A stretch of 7,846 nt of DNA from an uncultured Eubacteriales bacterium (GCA_934486915.1 CAKSRC010000048.1:1-7846); one strand, 5' to 3'. Counted from the first letter of the stretch, positions 1 through 7,401 are shown. Notes: a model not told the origin generated them from the letters alone. Program-made: numbers and translations.

Positions 1-17
1 AAATATGTTGTTAAACT

Positions 18-3000
18 TCAATGTGCATTTTTCTTAGAATAGTCCTCCCAAGCACGTTCATACGGAAATTTTTGATCCTTGCATACCTCTTTTCTTACTC
101 TATCTTCTCCTAATGGATCTATTGTTTTATCCATCATATCCGCTGTAGATAGATTTTCGTGTCCTATTACTCCCACTTCATGCGATCCTTGCAATATCTC
201 GTACAAAGAATGGTTTTTCTCGGGTAACATACAAGCCATTAGAACTAACCTGAAATTTAAAAGATCTGCTTTATTTGAGCTTATTTGTCCTCTGTATTTA
301 TCTAAAAGTCTCATTGCTGTTCCCGATGTTCCCGCTACTAATCTTTTCCCGTAGAAAGAGTCAATATCTTTTCTATTATATTGCGGTTGAAATAGCATTT
401 CACCATAGGTTATTGGAGTTTTACCATCCTTTTGGAATTTTTCTTGATATCTTCTTTCTCTTGCACTTCGAAACAGCTGTAACTCCTTATCTTGATAATC
501 AAAATTTCTTTTAAGTTTCTCTTGGTCCTCGTTAGTTCGGTTTCTTCTTTCTATATGTGGTTCAAACTCACTGGATCCTTGATATCTGACACTATCATCA
601 TCTAATACACCATCATCCACTGCAAATTGAAATGCTGCTAATTTTTCTCTTAAATTTCCGGCAACTGTAGTGCTGGGGCTCTGTAACTCTTCATCAGTTG
701 GCTTTTCATTCCTTAGTATAGCCTCTACTTCTTCATCGGTTAAATCTTGGCCACCAAATTCTGTTACATTACCTGAAAAATTCTCCGCAGTATATTTTTT
801 ATTTGAAAAGAATATTTTTCTTAATCCTATTTTGGGGCTTCTTTCTTTAATAATACTTATTCCTTTATGAACAGCTTTATACGCCTCATCACTTTTATAT
901 AAGTATTTCCCAAGATCTAATTCAAATTCTTCTTGATACTTTTTAAATTCACTGCTTTCATATATGCTTTTCTCTGTTTTGTATAGGTTTTCTTTATCTT
1001 CAACTGCTTCACATTTTATTATTGTCATATTATTCCTTTTTGTTACTTGCGTTACCTTCAATTTCTGGAATTTATTAAATACAACTTCATCATTAATATT
1101 AGCAATTGGCAGCATATTTAACCTTCTGCCCTTCGGCACTGTTATTTCTAGAAAAACAGGATTATTGTTGGTATTTCCAACACCTGCATATCCTTCTGCG
1201 ATATCTTTATTCATAGTCATACTTGCAAATGATCTATCAAAAATTTCTTTTCCTAATATGCACCTATTGTCCTTTTCAAATGAACCTACCGGCATATTAG
1301 CCATGTAATCTATTGTTTCATAGCCCTTGACCCCCCTATATAACTTTATATCAGAGTTTCCGGTATTCCTCATATATGGCATAAGATTTGTTAAAACCCG
1401 ACCTTCTATCATAGCATCACTTGAATACTGGTAGATTCCGGATCTCATTCCATTCAACAATGGTAAGTTACCTCTATAATTTTTTGAAAATTCGGATATA
1501 ATGTTTTCAGGTGTTTTACTTAATTTTTCAAAATTCGGCAAGTGTTTTCTAAACTCATATCCCAAACCAACTCCGTTATCTAAGTAATATTTAGCATCAC
1601 CATCTGTATTCATTTTTGAAAATAGATTGCTATTAGGCATTAATTTCTTTATTTCATCTTCTGATATCCAATCCCTAATATATGCATCATAAATATCAAA
1701 ACCATACTTATTTTTTGTTAGTAAGTCATCCAGTTTTATTTTAAATTTTGATATAGTATCAACTAACCTTAAACTTTCGCTATACAATATGTCTACTAAT
1801 AAGTACCAATTATTTTCATTTATAGAGCCAATAGTACTTATATCAATATCTTTTAAAAAATCTCCGGGTTTAATTTTTCCAATTTGATATAATTGCATTA
1901 GTTTTAATTTATCAATATAAGATATATCAGGTATATCTTCATATTTTATTTCACAGTCATTAGCAAATGCACCCTTAGAGCAATTACAATAATATGGCAA
2001 AGTTACTTTTTTAAAGCTTGTGCAGTCTTCAAAAGCTTTCTCACCTATCTCCATTATATTTGGCATATTTACGCTGCTTAGGCTTGCGCAGAAGGCAAAG
2101 GCCAATTCACCTATTTCCATTGCATTTGGCATATTTACGCTGTTTAAGCTTGTGCATCTAGAAAACGTTTTCTTAGGTATTTTCGTTACATTCGGTATAT
2201 CTACACTGCCCAAGCTTTGGCAACTAGTAAAGGCCGCTATACCTATCTTTGTTACATTTGGCATGTATATACCACTTAAACTTATACAGAATGAAAAAGC
2301 CTCTTCACCTATTTTTGTTACATATGGCATTTCTGCACTGCTTAAACTTTTGCAATTCACAAATGCCCCTTTACCTATTTCATTTACATTCTGCATATTT
2401 ACGCTTCTCAAGTTTACTAAGTCTTTAAAAGTCCCTTCACCTATTTCCTTTACACTTTGGATATTTACACTGCTCAAGTTTACTAAGCTTTTAAAAGTGT
2501 CTCCACCTATTCTCATTACATTTGGTATATTTATACTGTTTAAACTTGTGCAATTGTTAAAAGCTCCTTCACCTATTTCCTTTACGTTGGGCATACTTAT
2601 TTCTTTTAAATTTTTGCAGTTTATAAAGGTTTCTTTGCCTATTCTCGTTGTATTTGGTATATATACATTACTTAAGTCTGTGCAGCCTTTAAATGCTTTC
2701 TCACCTATTCTCGTTACATTGGGCATATTTACTTCTTTTAGTCTTTGGCATCCCCAAAAAGCAAACTTACCTATTTTGGTAACACTTGACATATCTATAT
2801 TACTTAAGCTTGTACAGCAACCAAAAGCATCATCTCCTACTTTCGTTACATTTGACATTTCTACATTGCTTAAGCTTTGGCAATTCTTAAAAGTTGCTTT
2901 ACCTATTTCTACTACATTGTGTATATCTATGCTGCTTAAACTTTGGCAGCCGTTAAAACCATTTTCACATATTTCTGTTGCATTTATTATATTTATATTG

Positions 3001-3719
3001 CTTAAGCTTGTACAACAACCAAAGGCCCATGGAGCTATTGCCCCTACATTTGGCATGTTTATTTCTTCTAAACTTGTGCAGTTCATAAAGGCCTTTTCAC
3101 CTATCTCAAATACCCTTGGCATATGTACACTACCTAAGTTTGTGCAATTCATAAATGCCCATTGACCTATATTCACTACATTTGGTATATCTATATTACT
3201 TAAGTTTGTACATCCACAAAAAGCATTATCACCTATTTCCGTTACATTTGGCATATCTATACTACTTAAGCTCTCGAAATTCTTAAAGGCTTTTGTATCT
3301 ATCGCCGTAACTCTATCATCTATTTTTATCTTTTCACAGTTTTTACAATGTTTAGTATCCTCTGATGTTAGTACTGTACCCTGTGATGGGGAAACTACCA
3401 CAACTCCATCTTCGTTATCAGTTTTTGCCTTACTTCCGTCAAAGCCCTGAATCAATTCGATATTTTTCTTTGGTGTCACAACATCTTGACATAGCTTACT
3501 ATTTTTAGAAGTATCTGGATTATCTCTATTTGAAACCTCGACAGCTTCTCTTTCCAACTCCTGATCATTTGCATTGTTTTTTTTTGCAGAACCTACCGCC
3601 CATTGTGGCAAGCTTCCTTTTTGTAGCTTAAAACCGGAAGAGATGCTCCCTATACCTTCAAATGCCCCTATTCCATTTTTCACTGATAATTGTTTATTGC
3701 CACCTTTGCAATCATACAT
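18..3719 (-). CDS. eCIS-type toxin paralogue 1: remnant eCIS core, 20-unit BspA-like LRR, ADP-ribosyltransferase, conserved C-terminal region
   Basis: This is a predicted secreted toxin of 1233 aa starting at ATG 3719. That start has GGTGG 7 nt upstream and aligns with the paralogue; a TTG at 3743 would add 8 unsupported residues. Domains, numbered from this Met: residues 1-80 are a remnant of the eCIS core (DUF4157) region, keeping LPQWAV and LEREA (55-59) but lacking the HELTH segment. Residues 136-575 hold twenty 22-aa LRR units of the BspA/TpLRR type (pattern NVxxIGxxAFxxCxSLxxxxxP). Residues 576-735 are a linker. Residues about 737-897 are an ADP-ribosyltransferase fold: R795 in LYRG, S833 in FASMT (the F-x-S-T-S position) and E878 in NDEVVF, giving the R-S-E set. 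Residues about 910-1233 are C-terminal sequence almost the same as in the paralogue. There is no signal peptide or membrane segment, unlike classical surface BspA proteins. The frame is intact, so this is not an obvious pseudogene. ART and LRR calls are firm; eCIS delivery is inferred and weaker here because the core is damaged. Confidence 0.88.
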   Translation of the reverse strand: MYDCKGGNKQLSVKNGIGAFEGIGSISSGFKLQKGSLPQWAVGSAKKNNANDQELEREAVEVSNRDNPDTSKNSKLCQDVVTPKKNIELIQGFDGSKAKTDNEDGVVVVSPSQGTVLTSEDTKHCKNCEKIKIDDRVTAIDTKAFKNFESLSSIDMPNVTEIGDNAFCGCTNLSNIDIPNVVNIGQWAFMNCTNLGSVHMPRVFEIGEKAFMNCTSLEEINMPNVGAIAPWAFGCCTSLSNINIINATEICENGFNGCQSLSSIDIHNVVEIGKATFKNCQSLSNVEMSNVTKVGDDAFGCCTSLSNIDMSSVTKIGKFAFWGCQRLKEVNMPNVTRIGEKAFKGCTDLSNVYIPNTTRIGKETFINCKNLKEISMPNVKEIGEGAFNNCTSLNSINIPNVMRIGGDTFKSLVNLSSVNIQSVKEIGEGTFKDLVNLRSVNMQNVNEIGKGAFVNCKSLSSAEMPYVTKIGEEAFSFCISLSGIYMPNVTKIGIAAFTSCQSLGSVDIPNVTKIPKKTFSRCTSLNSVNMPNAMEIGELAFAFCASLSSVNMPNIMEIGEKAFEDCTSFKKVTLPYYCNCSKGAFANDCEIKYEDIPDISYIDKLKLMQLYQIGKIKPGDFLKDIDISTIGSINENNWYLLVDILYSESLRLVDTISKFKIKLDDLLTKNKYGFDIYDAYIRDWISEDEIKKLMPNSNLFSKMNTDGDAKYYLDNGVGLGYEFRKHLPNFEKLSKTPENIISEFSKNYRGNLPLLNGMRSGIYQYSSDAMIEGRVLTNLMPYMRNTGNSDIKLYRGVKGYETIDYMANMPVGSFEKDNRCILGKEIFDRSFASMTMNKDIAEGYAGVGNTNNNPVFLEITVPKGRRLNMLPIANINDEVVFNKFQKLKVTQVTKRNNMTIIKCEAVEDKENLYKTEKSIYESSEFKKYQEEFELDLGKYLYKSDEAYKAVHKGISIIKERSPKIGLRKIFFSNKKYTAENFSGNVTEFGGQDLTDEEVEAILRNEKPTDEELQSPSTTVAGNLREKLAAFQFAVDDGVLDDDSVRYQGSSEFEPHIERRNRTNEDQEKLKRNFDYQDKELQLFRSARERRYQEKFQKDGKTPITYGEMLFQPQYNRKDIDSFYGKRLVAGTSGTAMRLLDKYRGQISSNKADLLNFRLVLMACMLPEKNHSLYEILQGSHEVGVIGHENLSTADMMDKTIDPLGEDRVRKEVCKDQKFPYERAWEDYSKKNAH
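1995..3314 (-). repeat. Coding tandem repeat: 20 x 66 bp (22-aa BspA-type LRR units)
   Basis: Twenty in-frame 66-bp units encode residues 136-575 of paralogue 1. Each unit runs from an N-V-x-x-I-G-x-x-A-F segment through C-x-S-L to a final I/M-P. The first unit (RVTAI...) and last unit (NIMEI... to VTLP) are divergent and match the first and last units of the paralogue, so they look like array caps. The two units at 2391-2522 share an unusual F-K-x-L-V-N-L core in place of the usual cysteine, which suggests a recent local duplication. LRR arrays of this type usually form a curved binding surface; here that would suit recognition of a target or receptor. Confidence 0.93.
3593..3599 (-). other. 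Deletion junction: single remaining copy of a 7-bp direct repeat
   Basis: CTACCGC occurs once here, between sequence matching the two sides of a segment found only in paralogue 2. There the same 7-mer occurs twice, at 6993-6999 and 7176-7182, with starts 183 bp apart. Removing one copy plus the intervening DNA from the paralogue-2 arrangement recreates this junction (QWAV joined to GSAKK) and removes exactly 61 codons. Confidence 0.9.
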
Positions 3720-3726
3720 AAACACA

Positions 3727-3731
3727 CCACC
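3727..3731 (-). promoter_or_regulatory. Ribosome binding site of paralogue 1
   Basis: GGTGG lies 7 nt before ATG 3719 on the minus strand. It is a shortened Shine-Dalgarno core, and the same motif occurs before the paralogue. It favours ATG 3719 over the upstream in-frame TTG at 3743, which would put this motif inside the coding region. Confidence 0.65.
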
Positions 3732-3805
3732 ACAATATAACAAAAATATCGGTTTATCTTATTGATTAGTATACAATATATCTCAAAATTTTTTCTTTTT
3801 GTGTA

Positions 3806-3834
3806 ATTATACTTTCTTTTCTATATAAAGTCAA
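3806..3834 (-). promoter_or_regulatory. Sigma-A promoter of paralogue 1
   Basis: On the minus strand TTGACT (3834-3829) is followed after exactly 17 nt by TATAAT (3811-3806). The predicted start of transcription near 3799 gives a leader of about 80 nt. The same boxes, spacer length and flanking bases occur upstream of paralogue 2, while sequence just beyond the -35 box diverges. That conservation supports a functional promoter. Confidence 0.85.
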
Positions 3835-3900
3835 ATTTTACTACATTTAACTCCATGCAAAAATTTACTATATATTTTAATAATCTTACCCTTAATTTAA

Positions 3901-4222
3901 AATCGCTTTTCGATTATGGCCTGCATTAAATGCTCTCAAAAGTAACTGTTAATCATAACCACCAGTTAACTGATAGTACGCAATGCACCTATAGGATACA
4001 CTGAAAGTTTAGCACATCATTCCTACCACTAAAGTGGTTGTCCTTTTATGCCTACTTATTCTTACTACTTGTAAACCGGTAGATATATTTCTTTTAAACT
4101 TATCTGATTTTTCGCATAATCCTCTTACAGCCGATCCCTTGTGTAATTTTTTATTGTAGTTTCACTATTTCCTACTGTATTAACAAAAGTTCCTTTGATC
4201 CACGCAACTATCGTGTGGTTTT
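3901..4222 (-). mobile_element. Remnant of an IS200/IS605-family insertion sequence (3' part)
   Basis: This is most of the spacer between the two large genes. The right part (4065-4222) encodes a TnpA C-terminus. The left part (3901-4064) is noncoding with short inverted repeats: ACCACT/AGTGGT at 4025-4038, the palindrome CAGTTAACTG at 3963-3972, and AATCG/CGATT at 3901-3915. A noncoding tail with hairpins after tnpA is typical of single-gene IS200-type elements, which lack terminal inverted repeats. The N-terminal two thirds of tnpA and the left end are missing, so the element cannot be active by itself. Its exact ends cannot be set from the sequence. The AT-rich stretch 3837-3900 shows nothing recognisable. 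Confidence 0.6.
4065..4222 (-). pseudogene. tnpA: IS200/IS605 transposase TnpA (Y1 HUH), C-terminal fragment with internal stop
   Basis: The minus-strand reading frame starting near 4222 gives WIKGTFVNTVGN, then SETTIKNY, an in-frame TAA at 4125-4127, and EDYAKNQISLKEIYLP before a double stop at 4065. This follows the usual C-terminus of IS200-type TnpA: W-x-x-G-x-x-V-x-T-V-G, then N-E-x-T-I-K-x-Y-I, then D-x-A-x-x-x-x-S-x-K-E. The upstream catalytic part (HUH motif and tyrosine) is absent. The reading frame meets the terminator of the neighbouring toxin gene, so the loss probably accompanied arrival of that gene. The assignment rests on pattern recognition of a short segment. Confidence 0.7.
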
Positions 4223-4230
4223 CTATATAT

Positions 4231-4263
4231 AAAAAATCTGCACTATAAAGTGCAGATTTTTTT
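4231..4263 (-). terminator. Rho-independent terminator of paralogue 2
   Basis: A perfect 14-bp stem with an ATAA loop (4231-4244 pairing with 4249-4262) lies about 22 bp after the TGA stop at 4285. The GC core is TCTGCACT, and A/T runs on both sides give a U-tract in either direction. Reading from the minus strand it terminates the toxin mRNA. Confidence 0.9.
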
Positions 4264-4284
4264 CTTAAATATTGTTTTTAAGCT

Positions 4285-7200
4285 TCAACGCGCATTTTTC
4301 TTAGAATAATCTTCCCACGCACGTTCATATGGAAATTTTTGATCTTTACATACCTCTTTTCTTACCTTATCTTCTCCTAATGGATCTATTGTTTTATCCA
4401 TTGTATCCGCTGTAGATAGGTTTTCGTATCCTATTACTCCCACTTCATGTGATCCCTGCAATATCTCATACAAAGAATGGTCCCTTTCGGGTAACATACA
4501 AGCCATTAGAACTAACCTGAAATTTAAAAGATCCTTTTCATCTGAGCTTACTTGTTCTCTGTATTTACTCAAGAGCCTTATTGCTATTTCTGATGTTCCT
4601 GCTACCAATCTTTTCCCGTAGAAGGAGTCAATATCTTTTTTATTATATTGCGGTTTGAATAACATTTCACCATAGGTTATTGGAGTCTTACCATCTTTTC
4701 GGAATTTTTCCTGATATCTTCTTTCTCTTGCACTTCGAAATAACTGTAATTCTTTGTCTTGGTAATCAAAATCTCTCTTAAGTCTTTCTCGATCCTCGTC
4801 TGTTTGGTTTCTTCTTTCTATATGCGGTTCAAACTCACTAGATTCTTGATTGCCACCATTATCACCATCTAATACACCATCATCCACCGCGAATTGAAAT
4901 ACTCCTAATTTTTCTCTTAAATTTCCGGCAACTGTAGTGCTGGGACTTTGTAATTCCTCATCAGTTGGTTTTCCGTCTCTTAGTATAGCCTCTAATTCTT
5001 CATTAGTTAAATCTTGACCGCCAAGCTTTGTTACATTACCTGAAAAATTCTCTGTAGTATACTTTTCGTTCGAAAAGAATATTTCTCTAAGCCCTTTTTC
5101 AGGATTTTCTTCCTTAAGTTTCCTTATTCCTTTCTGAACAGCTTTATATGCCTCATCACTTTTATATAAGTACTTTCCAAGATTTATTTCAAATTCTTCT
5201 TGATACTTCCTGAATTCACTGCTTTCATATATATCTTTTTCTGTTTTATATAGGTTATCTTTATCCTCAATTGCCTCACAGTTTATTATCGTCATATCAT
5301 TTTCCCTTGTTACTTGTGTTACTTTCAATTTCTGGAATTTATTAAATACAACTTCATCATTATCATTGGCAATTGGCATCATGCTTAACCTTATGCCCTT
5401 CGGCACTGTTATTTCTAAAATAACAGGATTATCGCTATTACTTGCATAATTTCTTGCGATACGTCTACTTATAGTCGTACTTATAAACGATCTATCAAAA
5501 ATTTCTTTTCCTAATATGTACTGATAGTTTTCTTGAAATGAACCTAGCGACATATTAGCCATATAATCTATTGTTTCATAGCCTCTAACTCCCCTATATA
5601 ACTTTATATCAGAATCTCCTGAACTCTTCATATATAGCATAAGATTTGTTAACGCTTGGCTATCTGCTATGGCATCATTTGAATACTGATAAATACCTGA
5701 CCTCATTCCATTCCACAATAGTGCATTGTTTCTGTAAATATCTGAAAATTTACAAATAATATTTTCAGGCGTTTTTTTTAATTTTTCAAAATCCCGTAAG
5801 CGTGTTTTAAACACGTTACCCAAATCAATCCTGTTATCTAAGTAATACTTAGTATCATCATCTGTGTCCATCTTTGAAAATATATTGTAGTCAGGCATTA
5901 ATCTCTTTAGTTCATCTTCTGATATCCAACTTTTAATATATGCATCATAAATGTCAAAACCATAATTATCACTTGTTAGTAAGTCTTTCGGATTTATTTT
6001 AAATTTTGATATCACATCAGTCAGTTTTACACTTTCATTATACAACGCATCTATTAATAAATAATAATTATTTTTATTTGAAAAATCGATAGTATTTATA
6101 TCAATATTTTTTAAAAAATCCCCGGGTTTGATTTTTTCAATTTCATATAATTGCATTAGCTTTAATTTATCAATATACGATATATCAGGCATATCTTCAT
6201 ATTCTATTTCACAGCTATTAGGGAATGCAGCTTTAGAACAATTACAATAATAGGGTAAAACCACCTTTTTTAAGCTTATGCATTCATCAAAGGCCCCTTC
6301 TCTTATTTCCATTACTTTTGGCATTTCTATATTACTCAATTTCATGCATATAGCAAAAGTCCCTATATCTATTTTCGTTATCTTTGGTATGTGTACACTA
6401 TTTAGACTTGTGCAGATCCAAAAGGCACTTCTATCTATTTTCGTTGCATTTGGCATATCCACACTGCTTAAGCTTATGCAAGATCTAAAAGCTTCTTCGC
6501 CTATTCTTGTTACATTTGGCATATCGATGCTACTTAAGCCTTTGCAGTCCCTAAAAGCCCATTTACCTATATCCACTGCATTTGGCATTTTCACATTATT
6601 TAAGCTTGTGCAGCCCCAAAAGGCCGATTCATCTATTTTCGTTACATTTGACGTATCGATAATACTTAGGTCCTCGAAGTCACTAAAAGCAAATACACCT
6701 ATCTCCGTAACTCTGCCATCTATTTTTATCTTTTTATAGTTTTTATATTTATTCGTATCTTCTTGCCTTAGTAATGTTCCTTGTGATGGGCAAATTACTA
6801 CAACTTCATCTTCGTTATCAGTTTCCGCCTTATTTCCATCAAAACCTTGCACCACCCCGGTATTTTCCTTTGGTGTTACAAGACTTTGACCAAACTTACT
6901 ATTTTTAGAAATATGTGAACTCTTTCTATTTGATACTTCGATAGCTTCTCTTTCCAGCTTCGGATCGTTTGCATTACCCTTTTTTGCAGAACCTACCGCT
7001 TGTTGATATATGTGTGTTAATTCATGTTTTATTACCTCTTCATCATTTTTGTGGCTAGAGCTCACAAAAATACTATTTCCGTTGGCTTTAGCAACAAAAT
7101 CATCAGTTTTTGGCTCGTCCATTACATAAAACTTAATCTTTTTAGTGTCCATGTTAAGCCTATTTCTTGCCCAATCTACCGCCCATTGTGGCAAGCTTTC

Positions 7201-7302
7201 TTTTTGTAGCTTAAAACCGGAAGAGATGTTCCCTACACCTCCAAATGCTCCTATTCCACTTTTCGCTGATAATTGTCCATTATCACTTTTGTAATCATGC
7301 AT
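4285..7302 (-). CDS. eCIS-associated toxin paralogue 2: eCIS core (DUF4157, HELTH), 7-unit BspA-like LRR, ADP-ribosyltransferase, conserved C-terminal region
   Basis: This is a predicted contractile-injection-system cargo toxin of 1005 aa from ATG 7302. That start has GGTGG 9 nt upstream and matches the paralogue start; ATG 7308 is only 3 nt from GGTGG. Domains, numbered from ATG 7302: residues about 32-128 form an eCIS core/DUF4157 domain with H93-E-L-T-H97, a zincin-type HExxH motif, followed by LEREA (116-120), where a downstream acidic residue could complete a metal site. Residues 197-350 hold seven 22-aa LRR units. Residues 351-500 are a linker. Residues about 505-670 form an ART domain with R570 (LYRG), S608 (FISTT) and E650 (NDEVVF). 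Residues 680-1005 are the C-terminal region shared with paralogue 1. No signal peptide is seen, which fits loading into a phage-tail-like particle inside the cell rather than Sec export. Known DUF4157 proteins are enriched among eCIS toxins; the target of this ART cannot be read from the sequence. The gene has its own promoter and terminator and looks monocistronic. Confidence 0.9.
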   Translation of the reverse strand: MHDYKSDNGQLSAKSGIGAFGGVGNISSGFKLQKESLPQWAVDWARNRLNMDTKKIKFYVMDEPKTDDFVAKANGNSIFVSSSHKNDEEVIKHELTHIYQQAVGSAKKGNANDPKLEREAIEVSNRKSSHISKNSKFGQSLVTPKENTGVVQGFDGNKAETDNEDEVVVICPSQGTLLRQEDTNKYKNYKKIKIDGRVTEIGVFAFSDFEDLSIIDTSNVTKIDESAFWGCTSLNNVKMPNAVDIGKWAFRDCKGLSSIDMPNVTRIGEEAFRSCISLSSVDMPNATKIDRSAFWICTSLNSVHIPKITKIDIGTFAICMKLSNIEMPKVMEIREGAFDECISLKKVVLPYYCNCSKAAFPNSCEIEYEDMPDISYIDKLKLMQLYEIEKIKPGDFLKNIDINTIDFSNKNNYYLLIDALYNESVKLTDVISKFKINPKDLLTSDNYGFDIYDAYIKSWISEDELKRLMPDYNIFSKMDTDDDTKYYLDNRIDLGNVFKTRLRDFEKLKKTPENIICKFSDIYRNNALLWNGMRSGIYQYSNDAIADSQALTNLMLYMKSSGDSDIKLYRGVRGYETIDYMANMSLGSFQENYQYILGKEIFDRSFISTTISRRIARNYASNSDNPVILEITVPKGIRLSMMPIANDNDEVVFNKFQKLKVTQVTRENDMTIINCEAIEDKDNLYKTEKDIYESSEFRKYQEEFEINLGKYLYKSDEAYKAVQKGIRKLKEENPEKGLREIFFSNEKYTTENFSGNVTKLGGQDLTNEELEAILRDGKPTDEELQSPSTTVAGNLREKLGVFQFAVDDGVLDGDNGGNQESSEFEPHIERRNQTDEDRERLKRDFDYQDKELQLFRSARERRYQEKFRKDGKTPITYGEMLFKPQYNKKDIDSFYGKRLVAGTSEIAIRLLSKYREQVSSDEKDLLNFRLVLMACMLPERDHSLYEILQGSHEVGVIGYENLSTADTMDKTIDPLGEDKVRKEVCKDQKFPYERAWEDYSKKNAR
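6253..6714 (-). repeat. Coding tandem repeat: 7 x 66 bp (22-aa BspA-type LRR units)
   Basis: Seven in-frame units encode residues 197-350 of paralogue 2, starting RVTEIG and ending ISLKKVVLP. The first and last units match the end units of the 20-unit array in paralogue 1; the middle units carry variants such as KIDESAF and KIDRSAF. The two arrays differ by exactly 13 x 22 residues, as expected for gain or loss of whole units. Confidence 0.92.
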
Positions 7303-7311
7303 AAACATATA

Positions 7312-7316
7312 CCACC
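7312..7316 (-). promoter_or_regulatory. Ribosome binding site of paralogue 2
   Basis: GGTGG stands 9 nt before ATG 7302 and only 3 nt before ATG 7308. The spacing and the match to the paralogue's start favour 7302. Confidence 0.6.
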
Positions 7317-7401
7317 ATAATATAACAAAAATATTGGTTTGCCTTGTTGATTAGTATATTCTCTTTAATAATATACCTCAAAAAATCCTTCTTTTTGTGT
7401 A

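Larger units (their letters stand above)
1..3836 (-). repeat. Duplicated gene unit, copy 1 (left end outside or at window edge)
   Basis: Homology with 4267-7432 covers the promoter, leader, most of the coding region and at least 17 bp after the stop codon, up to the window edge. It is interrupted only by the 183-bp deletion in this copy, the difference in LRR number and small indels. Similarity ends sharply just upstream of the -35 box near 3836. A terminator like the one after copy 2 would lie beyond the left edge if it is conserved. Confidence 0.85.

Noticed and set aside
79..1308. Short plus-strand open frames at 79-354, 275-514, 670-870 and 964-1308
   Set aside because: All lie antisense to the conserved ART and C-terminal coding region, lack plausible ribosome binding sites and match no recognised family.
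2020..3165. A 381-codon open frame on the plus strand
   Set aside because: It is the antisense shadow of the 66-bp LRR repeats. Its product is a low-complexity repeat of the same period, with no independent start signals or family pattern. The same applies to the plus-strand frame at 6278-6739.
1995..3314. Regularly spaced repeats that could suggest a CRISPR array
   Set aside because: The period is 66 bp, all units stay in frame, and conservation follows LRR consensus residues, with no alternation of identical repeats and unique spacers.
18..3719. Paralogue 1 as a pseudogene
   Set aside because: There is no frameshift or stop, the deletion is in frame, R-S-E ART residues and the promoter are kept, and the C-terminal region is well conserved.
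3720..3743. TTG start at 3743 giving a longer N-terminus for paralogue 1
   Set aside because: It would overlap the GGTGG ribosome binding site, and the extra residues have no counterpart in paralogue 2.
3837..3900. Possible small gene or regulatory RNA in the AT-rich stretch before the IS remnant
   Set aside because: No open frame with a ribosome binding site and no stable hairpin or promoter was found.
4025..4038. Palindrome ACCACT-AA-AGTGGT as a terminator or operator for the upstream gene
   Set aside because: It has no U-tract, and lies in the noncoding tail of the IS remnant beyond an already strong terminator; it is better explained as an IS hairpin.
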